A stretch of 64,000 nt of DNA from Lytechinus pictus. Its lineage: Eukaryota > Echinodermata > Echinoidea > Temnopleuroida > Toxopneustidae. The translations under genes and the position numbers were made by a program. The notes beneath the pieces are model-generated. The model did no database searches, was not told where the DNA came from, and saw only the letters and a program-made list of their open reading frames with translations. The stretch covers positions 17,028,001 to 17,092,000 of the forward strand of contig NC_087253.1 in the NCBI RefSeq assembly GCF_037042905.1, written 5' to 3'. This document shows, piece after piece, positions 44,672 to 55,480 of this stretch; positions within the stretch are counted from its first letter, which is position 1, and the number at the start of each line of letters is the position of its first letter.

Positions 44672-45879
44672 AAACAAATATCATCTTCATGGCGGGAAGT
44701 GGAAACTTTCTTAACCTATCTCAGGTAAATGCACTCCCACCCCCTTTTTAGGGGCACTTTCTTATTCAATACGTACAGATGAAGGCTAATTGTAAACTGA
44801 TGTTTTGAAGGCTTGTAAACTTTGACTTTCAAATGAATTAACTCATCAACACGTAAAACTGGACAGGTGTAAAATATTATGAATGTTTATAGCAACTGCG
44901 TTGAAGTTAATATGTGTTGTGTATGTACCCGCGATTTGGTAAAACAGTGGTAATCTGCAATGTTTAAATATATCACGAGGTTCCAAGGGCTTCATGACCC
45001 AATGCAAACAGCTAGTCCTTAACAGGTCCCTTTTCAAGTTAGTAGGGTCTACAGCAAAAAAAATTATAGCCCGTGCTTCTCGCTCGATTTTGAGAAAAAG
45101 GAAACTATTTTTTCTCGCTCGCTCGGGACTTTATTAAGCAACTTTTTTACTGCACGCGCAATGCTGGGCCCCTTTCCCCTCTTTTTTTTTACTTATCACG
45201 CATTGAGCTTCGTCCTAATGCTCGGGGCACAATCATAAAAAAAAAAATCCTGCTCATACCATGATATGACCGTGATTTTTTTTTGGCTCTTGTTCCCCAC
45301 CCCACCCTCCCCCTGGCCACCGACCCAGGCCTGTTACGCTGCTGGTTGTTTTGGGGGTGGGAAGAATGTCCTATGATATCCCCCAAGTTTAAGATTAAAT
45401 AACATTTACTTTATATTATTTATGATTGACATCTATCTTGTTAGGTTTAATGTTAATTGTATTGTTTATGTTCACATCATTTCTCGGAAATGATGTCCTC
45501 GCAACTGTAGCTGTTTATTAACTTTATTTATTTATTCGGTTTAAAACATATTGTTTCAATTGTTCTTTCTGCTAGTGGAGTATAATTTTTTTTAAGAAAT
45601 GGAATCTCCGTTGATTAATTCACTTTAAAAACACCAAGATTTAGTTAATTGTTTCCAAGTTTTTCTAAAAACCTCCATGAGAACCGACTCTAGCAACATG
45701 CGTGTCTACGTATAGCAAGTTCTCGAGCTGTCATGATAGGTGACTGTGTGGGCTAGCTCTGGTACGTTAGCATTAAAGAAAACATGACAGGATTTGTTTC
45801 TAAAACATTTCCTTTTCTCCAAAGAGGGTGAATTCGTATCGTATTTTTCTCATGCAAGTGAAATTATAATTACCTTTGT
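44672..45879. other. non-coding interval with a possible mobile-element relic
   Basis: 45050-45400 has GCTCGCTCGGGACTTTA and C/G-run features like the ends of the DNA elements seen elsewhere. No paired ends were established. No gene. Confidence 0.3.
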
Positions 45880-48800
45880 TTTAGATTAAAATGCATTGAC
45901 GTACTATCATATTTAAAATCTAAACAGTATGATATATGTTGTATACAAGAAACCCATTTCACCCCAGCCACAGAAACAGAAATATGTAGAATTTGGGGAA
46001 GAAAATGTTTTTTTTTCCTTATCACACATCCAGCTCCAAAGGTGTTGCAATTTTATTCAAAGATTCTCTTACTGTTACAGTTAAGTTAACCAAAGTATAA
46101 CAGACAATAACGGAAATTTTATAGCCTTAGACTTGACACTATATGAGTATGATACCACATTGGTTTCTTTATACGGCCCGAATACTGATAGACCAGAATT
46201 TTACATTGATTTACAACGTATCATCATTGATTTCGAAAATTCACATGTGATTATTTGTGGAGATTGGAACCTTGTTCAGGACCAGATTATAGATACCCAT
46301 AATTATTTACATATGAATAATCCTAGAGCAAGCTATCAGGTTTACATTATGAAAAATGATTTAGATTTATGTGATCCATTGAGAATCATGTATCCGGTGA
46401 AAAGGTATTATACGTGGCGTCAGCCAAACCCTTTTAAGCAAGGAAGGTTAGATTTTTTCCTTATAATATTATCTTCAGAATTGTTATCAGTTGTCCATAA
46501 ATCGGAAATTTAGTCAGGTTATAGAATAGACCATTCATTGGTCCTCCTTAGTTTGAAATTGAACAAGATAAAGCGGGGCCCTGGTATATGGAAATTCAAC
46601 AATTCTTTTTTACAGGATGATCAGTTTGTGTCAAGGATTATCAAAACTATAAAAGAAACAATAACATATTACGCTACAAATGATGTGATGATAATTAAGT
46701 TGAAAATTGTATACTTTCTATCAATGACCAGTTATTTTTTGAAACTCTGATTATGCTTTTGAAGGGTGAATCTATATCTTATAGTTCATTCGTAAAGAAA
46801 GAAAATAAAGATAAAGAATTGGAGAAGAATATTGAAATATTTGTATAAATTGATGATAAAAAATCACAACTTGAATCATACCGTTCGAAAACTATTGATG
46901 GAATTATTATTAGATCCAAAATAACGTGGATGAAATTTGGTGAAAAGCCATCGAAATATTTCCTGAATTTAGAAAAACAAAATAAAGTTAATAAAGAAAT
47001 AAGAAAACTGTCTACAGAAAATGGAGAAGTGATCACTGGACAAGATGAAATATCCAATGAAATTTTTCGATTTTATTCAAGACTTTATGAAAAAGGGGAA
47101 CATTGAATATATAGATTTAGCAATACTGAATTTTCCGGAAATTCCTAAGTTAACTCCAACAGTGTCCAACATACTAGAAGGACCTTTGCTAGAAAAGGAA
47201 GTGTATGACGTGTTACAAAGTATGAAAACTAATAAATCTCCTGGGCTAGATGGATTCTCTGTTGAATTCTTTTGCTTATTTTTGGAAATATCTAAAACTA
47301 TTCATGGTCAGATCTTTGAATTTCGCGTATATATAACAGGTTCTTTGTTTCAAACACAAAACCAAGGGGATTACTTTAATCCCCAAGAAAAATAAGCCAA
47401 GACATTTATTACAAAATTGGCGACCAATTTCACTTTTAAATGTTATACATATATAATTGCAACTGGGTGTATCGCAAATCGTTTAAAATGTGTATTGCCC
47501 CCTCTTAATAAATGAAAATCAAAAGGGTTTTTTGAAAGGACGTTTTATTGGAGAAAACATTCGCTTGCTTTATGATATTCTCCTTTACACGGAACTCAAT
47601 GATATACCTGGTATGTTGTTAATGATTGATTTTGAAAAAGCATTCACTTGTGTATCGCATAAATTTATGTTTGATGTCCTTGACTTTTTTCAATTTGGTC
47701 CGTCATTTAAGAAATGGATTCATGTATTTTATTCAAATGCTTCTTCTTGTGTAACAGTGAATGGTTTTTGTACAAAAAGATTTATTATAGGAAGAGGATG
47801 TCGCCTAGGAGATCCGTTATCACCCTATCTCTTTTTACTTGCTAGTGAAATATCAGAACTTTAGTTAGAAAGTCCAATGATATTACTGGTTTGCATGTAG
47901 ACGGAAAATATAGTAAATTACAACAATATGCTGACGACACAATTTTTACACTGAAGGGTTCAAAAGAAGATTTACTAGGTGCACTTAAAATATTAGGTCA
48001 TTTTGAAAAAAAAATATCGGGCCTCAAGGTCAATATATATAAAAATTTATGCAATATGGATAGGGAAAATAGATTTTGTAAAAAGTAACTTCTTCCTGAG
48101 CATAAATTACATTGGGTATCAGAGAGCTCCTCTAGGTACTTTGGTTAGATTTTTCTGTTAATCTAGTAGAAATGGTCGACCATAAATATACTGAATCAAA
48201 ATAAAGAAATGAAACGTCAAATTGTCTCATGGTCTAACAGAACTTTAACCATTCTGGGAAGAAATACTGTCGTAAAATCTTGGTACCGAATCTAAATTAT
48301 TTATTGCTTTCACTTCCAGAACCAAGTCAGGCAATAATGATAGATATAAATCGTTCATTTTATGCATTGATATGGGGAAACAAACCTGATAAAATAAGTA
48401 GAAGGCAAATGTGTCAACTGTATGATAAAGGCGGGGTTAAAGTGATTGATATTTTCATACATGCTAAATCTCTGAAGATTTCATGGATAAGACGATTTTT
48501 CAGTGATTCTCAAAACAGTTTTACTTTTCATATGTTCAATGTTTTCTTAAATCAAACACACAACCTTCACTTGTACATGGGCTCACATTATAACATACCA
48601 TTGGCAGACACGAATTAAAATCCAACTTGGAAAGAAGCTTTACTTGCTTGGTCAGACTTGCTTGAGCCTGTCAGCCTCTCTGGAATAACCCTCGAATAAA
48701 AATAAATAACAAAACCAATCTATTTCAGGTCATGGGATTTACGAGGAATACATTTTGTTAATGGTACCGTCTTTCCATACTTTGAATTTCAACGTGCTTA

Positions 48801-49042
48801 TGGTATTCAAACCAATATCGACAGTATAACGGTCTTTGTGGCGCACTAAGGTCTGGTTTTCCCACAGATTCACATTTAATTACTAAAATCCGTTGAACCA
48901 ATCATTCCTGACGCTTTGCACCTTGTAGTGAAAACACGTGTAGGTTGCTCAAATATATATCGCTCTTTTTTAACTTTAAAGTTGAAGAACGTAAGGCTCT
49001 TGTCAGCTGGAAAGGTCTGTCAGGTTTTCGAGATTACCTTTG

Positions 49043-49440
49043 TATGGAAGCTTAAAAGTGCCACCGAGATGTTGAGATAATTATCTTGGACAGTCGACAT
49101 CATGATAGCAAAAGATCAGATGACGAGATCCCGGATCTCATCATGTCGACATCTTTTAGAAGAGATGATCAGATGACAAGATCCTGGATCTTGTCATGTC
49201 GACATATTTTTGAAGAGATGATCAGATGACAAGATCCCGGATCTCGTCATGTCGACATCTTGTAGAAGAGATGATCAGATGACAAGATCTTCGATCCATG
49301 ATCTTGTCATCTGATCATCTCTTCTACAAGATGTCGACATGATGAGATCCGGGATCTCGTCATCTGATCTTTTTTTATCATGATGTCGACTTCCTAAGAT
49401 AATTATCTCAACATCTCAGTGGCACTTTTAAGCTTCCATA
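49043..49440. mobile_element. 398-bp MITE inside the LINE
   Basis: Left end TATGGAAGCTTAAAAGTGCC and right end GGCACTTTTAAGCTTCCATA are exact inverted copies, and pairing continues inward. CCTTTG is duplicated at 49037-49042 and 49441-49446. The interior has four GATCAGATGACNAGATC-type units with ATGTCGACAT palindromes, capable of extended folding. Confidence 0.85.
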
Positions 49441-49801
49441 CCTTTGGGTTGCTTTTTGTTTGATTCTTTTTCAGGCAACTATGGATATAAACATAAGATG
49501 GTTTCAAATTAAACTTTTAAACAAAATATTGTATATGAAAGATTCTCTGTTGAAATTTGGTATATAGTAACAAATATCAAATGTACTTTTTGTATAGATA
49601 ATGATGAAACAATTATGCATATATTTTGTCGTTGTACTCATTCTAATGTAATATGGTCGAGAATAGAAACATGGACATTTCAAAATACTCGAGAGGTGAT
49701 CGTATTAACGAATGAAAACAAATTGTTTGGATTTTGTGGTACAAATAATAATGCTCTTAAATGTGTCACGATGATGGTAAGAAAAGATATACATGTATAT
49801 A

Positions 49802-50620
49802 CAGTGCGTCCCAGAAAAAACGAAACCGAGATTTAGCGATGATTTATCATAACTTAATCATTAATACAATAGACAAATGACCTACCAATGTAAAGCTTAG
49901 AATCTCCTCTTTCATCTGGTATTACTTAGATTATTTCTCATTCATGCATGATTGAGCAAAAACAATTCGAAGAAAGGATGCCAAAAACTCATTTGGCGGG
50001 GGGTATCTGAATTTCAAAAAGAAAATCACACGACTATAAAGTTCAATATCTTCTCTTTTCTTTGATACCTAAATCACAGAAAATGGTCAAGTAGTAAAAA
50101 AGTTATGATCCCTCGAAACAATGCTTGTATTTCCATAATTTCATTAAATAAACGTGTTTTCACCGGTTTCCCACTGAAGCTATCGCACGGTAACAAAAGA
50201 CTTAATGCATGGCTGATCGTCAACAAAACGGAGTGTCGAGTGAGTTTGAACGCTAGCCTGTAAAACCTCTTCATTTTATGAAATTATTGAAATTCAAGCC
50301 TTATTTCAAATGACCAGAACTTTGTTATTTCTTGACCATTTTCTGTAATTGAGGTATCAAATTAAAGAGCAGATATTGAACTTGTTAAAAATGTGGTTTT
50401 CTTTTTAAAACCCAGATACGGCCCGCCAAGTGACTTTTTGGTATCCCCTTTTAAAATTGTTTTTGCTCACTCATGCGTAAATGAGAAATAATCTAAGTAA
50501 TTTCAGATGAAAGAGGAGATTCTAAGCTTTAAAATGGTAGGTCATTTGTCTATTGTATTTGCGATTAAGTTATTATAAATCATCGATAAATCTCGGTTTC
50601 GTTTTTTGTGGGACGCACTG
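49802..50620. mobile_element. 819-bp mariner-type MITE inside the LINE
   Basis: Ends CAGTGCGTCCCAGAAAAAAC and its near complement GTTTTTTGTGGGACGCACTG are part of TIRs of about 220 bp. TA flanks are at 49800-49801 and 50621-50622. LINE C-terminal coding sequence resumes to the right (KLRKEIPSFTT). No transposase. Confidence 0.85.
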
Positions 50621-51037
50621 TATAGCCAAATTGAGAAAAGAGATACCTTCATTTACCACAATTATGTCGGCTTTAAAACTTTATTATGAAATGGAAAAAT
50701 TATTTATGAAACAAATTTCAGAGCAAAATGGTTCAGAAAGAAATGGTTTCGTTTCAGAAACTTTTCGAACAAGCTGGCAATCTGTCACATTAACAAACAT
50801 ACTTATAATAATACCAATGTTTATTTCTTAGATATATGTATCAGATCTCTTAATTTTCTTGCCAAATTTAATTTGGCTGTGACAGTTTGACTATATGTCT
50901 ATGTATTCGGAATTATGTATATACCATGTTCATTTACTGTTTGTCTGAAAAAATGTAAATGTTTATACAGTGTAATTATGCTTCTTGAAAATAAAGAACC
51001 CTGTGGAAGGGGAAAAAATGAGAAAAAAAAACATATA

Positions 51038-51742
51038 AACCTCTCAAAAAAGTTTGGAACTCTGAGTTTGGCCATTGATTTCTCCCAACTCCTAATGTTA
51101 CACAATGCATATTTGACATCATTCAAAAGATCATTTAATTTTCTTTAAAATGATACCATGCTTGTTGTGATCATGCCATCACGAAAAGAGCAGGATTCAA
51201 AAGTGTTGGATGAGGTCTGAATTGAAAAGCTGCAAAACGAGCAGAAATAGTTATGAAGTGTCAATACAGAACATGATTCTTTTGTCTGTGTCAATAGAGA
51301 TGAAAATCCAATCAAATCAAGCCCCTGCTTCTTCATTTTTTATGTTTTGTTGTAGTTTATGTATGGTTTGAATCGTGGTTTGAAATACCCATGCATGAGT
51401 GTTTGTTATGTGTTTTCTTGTGCAGAGGTTTGTTTGATTTCATGTTAATGTTGATGTTAATGTGCATGAAAACAAAATAAACCGCTGAGAAACTCACTCA
51501 TCACCACGGAATAAAGAACAGTAACTTTCAATATTGTGTCATTTTGCAACCTTTGAATTTTGACCTTGTTCCACATTTCAAGGCACTGCACCTCCATGTC
51601 AACCATAATCATATCATGTAGGGTATCATTTTAAAGAGAATTAATTGCTCTATTCATTGATATCAATTACACATTAATATTAACTAAAACCGAGAAGGGA
51701 TTATCGATCAAAGTCAGATTTCCAAACTTTTTCTGAGGAGTT
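51038..51742. mobile_element. 705-bp mariner-type MITE
   Basis: Left AACCTCTCAAAAAAGTTTGG and right CCAAACTTTTTCTGAGGAGTT are inverted copies with TA outside (51036-51037, 51743-51744). It abuts the A-rich LINE tail. No coding. Confidence 0.7.
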
Positions 51743-51744
51743 TA

Positions 51745-52075
51745 TAAAGTTGATTTGTGATAGAAGATTACCCGAAATAACAATGCACTTACGCCACCAG
51801 AAGTGAAATAATTTTTAAAATATTTAATATTTATGTGATGATAACTGTTTCAAAAACACGTTTGATTACGTATACTTTTGGAGAATCAGTAAATAGAGCT
51901 ACTTGAATCATAACAATTAGCGCAGGTCAAAAAAGTATTAGATCATATCGCTAGAGACCTCATCAGATATCAGCGTTTCTCGCTGGCATTGCGGGAAGAA
52001 TCTTGACTACACATGAAACGAAGTGAGTTCGAATCCCAGCTAAGGTAACTAAAAAGTCAATACAAAAAGTGAAAG
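51745..52075. other. non-coding interval
   Basis: AT-rich. A GAGTTCGAATCCC word near 52027 resembles a tRNA T-arm but lacks the rest of a tRNA (see rejected items). Confidence 0.3.
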
Positions 52076-52109
52076 GACCGGAAGTCTCGACAATCTCTTT
52101 GCTATTTTA

Positions 52110-52290
52110 GATGGGGTACATTATGCACCCTAAGGGGTAGACGTGTACACCCTCTAAGGTGCAGATGGTCACCCTAAATAGAGGTGCACACTTACACCCC
52201 TATTCGGGGTGTACGTGTGCACCCCTAGGGGTACTCGTATAGGGACAAGCCTGTTCACCCCTAGGAGTGTAAAATTGAACCCGAATTTCT
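52110..52290. repeat. palindromic CACCCCTA/TAGGGGTG cluster
   Basis: Repeated TACACCC and GGGTGTA words alternate over 180 bp (for example GTGTACACCCTCTAAGGTGCA and ACACCCCTATTCGGGGTGTA). A foldback MITE is likely, but ends and duplication are unclear. Confidence 0.5.
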
Positions 52291-52327
52291 TAGTGTGAAT
52301 ATTCTGGCTTGTTGTACTTCAAGAACA

Positions 52328-52472
52328 GGGGCCCGTTGCAGAAAGAGTCGCGTTTAAACGCAAGTCAAAAAATCAATCGCAAGTCAAAAATGCGCGTTGT
52401 TGATTGGTTGTAAATCAAGTTGCACATGATTTTTGGAGTTGCGATTGATTGCAACTCTTTCTGCCACGGGCC
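52328..52472. mobile_element. 145-bp Harbinger-type MITE
   Basis: Left GGGGCCCGTTGCAGAAAGAG and right CTCTTTCTGCCACGGGCC pair as TIRs. ACA is duplicated at 52325-52327 and 52473-52475. The GGGGCCCGT end resembles the big Harbinger's GGGCCCGT end, so it could be mobilised by a related transposase (inference). Confidence 0.75.
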
Positions 52473-52647
52473 ACACACCTGCCAACTACTCCTTTTTTAA
52501 ACCAGTTTGGGTTTTTTTTTTTTTTTTAAAGATATCATGTAGGGAAAGAAAACTATTTTTTGTCCAGATATTATCTAAAGTCATCTATAGGAAATATGCT
52601 GTGACTCCTATTTTTTAAATGAACCATTCCTATTTGTATGTTCACAG

Positions 52648-53016
52648 GTCCGTAGGCCAGCAAGAAGCATGGCTCAAGATATGCCTGTGATACTTGCTTT
52701 GAAAGATGGAACGATCTTGAAGACCACAAAAAACACGTTGATAAAAGAGGAAAATACTTGCTACCCGGAGATGTTCCGTGGGGATCAGGTACATTACTTC
52801 ATTAATCCGGATGGCAGCGTGGTCCACTGTGTAGATGGAAAGATGGAAAGGTTTTTTATTCCTGATCTACCCAACCCTGATGGGCTAGATGTTCTCGAAG
52901 TATACGCCGAGTATTTTGGGCTCAAAATACCACATGGAATCATTGAAGGGAAGAAAACAAGCAAATGGAATGATTCAATCGTTGAACATCTGCTTGCTAA
53001 AGCATCGCATTTTTGA
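52648..53016 (+). CDS. KCTD/T1-type BTB domain-like protein, probable terminal exon
   Basis: An acceptor TTTGTATGTTCACAG ends at 52647. ATG at 52669 opens 115 codons to a TGA at 53014-53016. The sequence looks like a potassium-channel-tetramerisation BTB fold: TTKNTLIKEENTCYPEMFRG (start of helix region), then NPDGSVVHCVDGKMERFF in place of the usual D-x-DGxxF strand, then LPNPDGLDVLEVYAEYFGLK. KCTD proteins are oligomeric adaptors, often for Cullin-3 ligases. It may be a single coding exon or the last of several, and no upstream coding exon was found. A hAT MITE sits 22 bp after the stop. Alternative: a gene relic, although no break is seen. Confidence 0.55.
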   Translation, partial: VRRPARSMAQDMPVILALKDGTILKTTKNTLIKEENTCYPEMFRGDQVHYFINPDGSVVHCVDGKMERFFIPDLPNPDGLDVLEVYAEYFGLKIPHGIIEGKKTSKWNDSIVEHLLAKASHF

Positions 53017-53037
53017 ATTAAAAGTGATACATGTACA

Positions 53038-53267
53038 CACTAGCGTACCTACGGTGGGCAGTCTGCCCCCCCCCCCTGACGAGTCACAACCCATGCAAAA
53101 GACATATTCCTGCCCCCCCCCCCCTGACGAGCTTGAAAACCTTTTTTGTCCCCCCCCCCCCCCCTGACGAGCCTGAAAACCATTTTTTTTTTTTTTTTTT
53201 TTTTGCTTGTCAAATTTTTGGGCGGACGGTTTTGCCCCCCATGTGGAAAATCGTAGGTACGCTACTG
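53038..53267. mobile_element. 230-bp hAT-type MITE
   Basis: Ends CACTAGCGTACCTACGGTGG and CGTAGGTACGCTACTG are inverted, with an exact 8-bp duplication CATGTACA (53030-53037, 53268-53275). The interior has three or four tandem C-run/TGACGAGC/GAAAACC units and a 20-base T-run. Confidence 0.85.
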
Positions 53268-53275
53268 CATGTACA

Positions 53276-54189
53276 TGAATATAACCCAGGGCAAACAATA
53301 GTACGAGTATTGTAAACAGTGTTCTGGTAAAATATTTAATTGGAAGTAAAGGTATCATATTCATACAGAAACTATATTATTGGCAGTTTGTTTTCATTTC
53401 GATTACTTTCTCAAGGTTTTTCGCCTAGCATATTTATAAATATTTGGTGGATACCAATGTAGAACTTATTGTTGTAGGAAATTCAAAGGTGTGGAGTATA
53501 GTTGTGAGAAACAATCCTGTAATATGATAATTTTGTTCATTTTAAAGTTGTTAAACAGTATAATATTCCATTACGTATTTGAACAAAAATATACGTGTTA
53601 TATCAATAAATAAAGAAAAGGGGAATTTTCACTATCAAAATGATGTGAAATACATTAAAGGGCTATTGAGCATGAAAGCAGGTCTGGAGATACCTAGGCA
53701 TAATTATGTTTGTCTAAGTCATGTAAGCAAAATGCTGATGATTATTCCTATTATGTCTATAACAAAGATCTGCGATAGATTCAATCAAACCCGATCATAC
53801 AATTGTGATTGATATAAAATTCCTCTCTTAACTGTAAACAAAAACTTAGTTCAATTACAATTATAACTTGACACAATGCATTGTTAACTCTTTCTGAAAC
53901 ATCGCCTTTTGTCACATTAAGATCGTTAATTTAGAATTTCAGGAGCACTTTTAATTGACAGCTTTTAGGTACAGTGCAAAATGGCAGAGGTAAAAAAAAA
54001 AGGCAGAGGTGAAAAATGGCAGTTAAAATTGCAAAGGTAAAAATGGCAGATATGTAATAATGACAGTGATAAAAATGGGATGCTTTAAATCGGCTAGGAA
54101 AAGAATGAGCCTTTCCCATCGATACCAGTCATATTAACAAGTTTTCGGCAAGTTTTTGATTTTTACAACTGTCATGAAGTGGGCTCTTG
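53276..54189. other. AT-rich interval with an AAAATGGCAG cluster
   Basis: 53978-54080 contains repeated AAAATGGCAGAGGTAAAAA-like words. AATAAA near 53605 could serve as poly(A) signal for the BTB-like exon. No gene. Confidence 0.35.
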
Positions 54190-54191
54190 TA

Positions 54192-54433
54192 AACTGCAAA
54201 AACTCTGGTGTTGATTTAACACCAGCCCGGAATATATATATGTCCACACCAGGGAAGTGTTAAACAACACCAGTTTCGTTTTGGTCTAACATCTGATAGG
54301 TGTTTATGCAACACCAATTAGGTTGAAAACAGCATCGATTTGATTCCAAACTGGTGTTGTTCCAATACTTCTCTGGTGTGGACATAAATAGATTCCGGGC
54401 TGGTGTTCAATCAACACCGGAGTTTTTGCAGTG
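54192..54433. mobile_element. 242-bp TA-flanked MITE (CTGGTGTTGATT family)
   Basis: Left AACTGCAAAAACTCTGGTGT and right ACACCGGAGTTTTTGCAGTG pair over about 65 bp, including CCAGCCCGGAAT and GTCCACACCAG. TA lies at 54190-54191 and 54434-54435. Confidence 0.8.
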
Positions 54434-54986
54434 TAACATCATGCAAGATGCTGTTAGCAAAAAAGAAGCATTTGTAACATAATTATGCTTTATTATTTAT
54501 TAGTGTAAAAAGTAAATAATGTCAACAAAACCTGGAGTTTTTCATTTGTAGGTAGATTAATTTTGTTGTTCTTTTGTAATTTCTATTTCTTTCATGATTA
54601 ATTTATATTCATTTCGTCCATTTTGATCTATGTATTCAAAAGTATTGATAAATATCTTGGCTAGGGTTGTACCTGAGCAATTACAAATATTTAACTTTGA
54701 AAACGATATTATACTGATCGCTTTTAAAATGATAAGGAAACAAAAATGTAAATTCAGTATATAACCCTGCTATAATAAAGTGGGTTTAACATTATAATTC
54801 AACTTTGAAAACAGATCATCATGATAATGACGGTGTTTGTTTTCAGTTTTATATAGCTTGAATATCAATAAAACTTTGAAAATAGATATAATAAACTCTT
54901 TGTAGAATCTGATGAATATGCACAAAGGTTTTCGGCTTAGTAATGAATCTATCAATATCATAAACATCATGAAGAGTCTTGCAAAA

Positions 54987-55480
54987 CATGCAAAAGGGGT
55001 TAGGTCCATTTTTCATCAAATTTGATTTTTATGTCTCAATGTATATATGTTTTTAGTAACTCTATAAGATGATACCAAAGAAAAGTTGAAATTCCTATTA
55101 AAAGGTGAACTAAAATGGCACAGAAAAATCACTTTTTTTTCAAAAGGGGTTAGGTCCATTTCAGTTTATTGGAAAAAGGGGTTAGGTCCACATATAATTT
55201 TTTTGGAAATTAAAGAATATCTTCATAAGAAATATGAAGACAGGTAGATTTCTTTTATACCCAATTTTATGTTCTCATGGTAGGGTATCATGAAAATTCA
55301 GTTTCGCATAAGAATATTACAATATGGGGGAATCAGTTAAAAAATGATTTTTTTTTTTTGGAGTGGACCTAACCCTTTTGCAACTAAACTCTTCTGAAGA
55401 ACTCATTTGTCAAAAGGGGTTAGGTTCATTTTTCATAAATTTATTGTTTTCTGTCTCTAAATATTTAGTCACTCTGATGA
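54987..55480. repeat. CAAAAGGGGTTAGGTCCATT repeats
   Basis: The motif occurs at about 54990, 55142, 55174 and 55413, and inverted at about 55362-55382. 54987-55384 may be one TIR element (GCAAAAGGGGTTAGGTCCA at the left, TGGACCTAACCCTTTTGCA at the right) followed by a partial second copy. Confidence 0.6.

Larger units (their letters stand above)
45880..51030 (+). pseudogene. decayed L1/Tx1-like LINE with endonuclease and reverse transcriptase
   Basis: Motifs appear in order but in several frames. Endonuclease: IQETHF near 45945, SKGVAILF near 46033, then LVSLYGPN and IICGDWNLV (46160-46270) and RLDFFL. Reverse transcriptase: MKTNKSPGLDGFS (47220), QKGFLKGRFIGENIRLL (47520), MLLMIDFEKAF (47625), GCRLGDPLSPYLF (47800), YADDT catalytic box (about 47927-47941). 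Thumb and C-terminal parts: FYALIWGNK (48360), GGVKVID, and a Cys/His segment HIFCRC (49617). Several frameshifts and stops show it is dead. A-rich sequence near 51010-51030 is the likely tail. Two DNA elements interrupt it. Confidence 0.8.

Noticed and set aside
51955-52055. tRNA-like T-arm word GAGTTCGAATCCC
   Set aside because: No acceptor stem or anticodon arm pairs in the preceding 75 bases. Probably chance or a very old tRNA-derived fragment.
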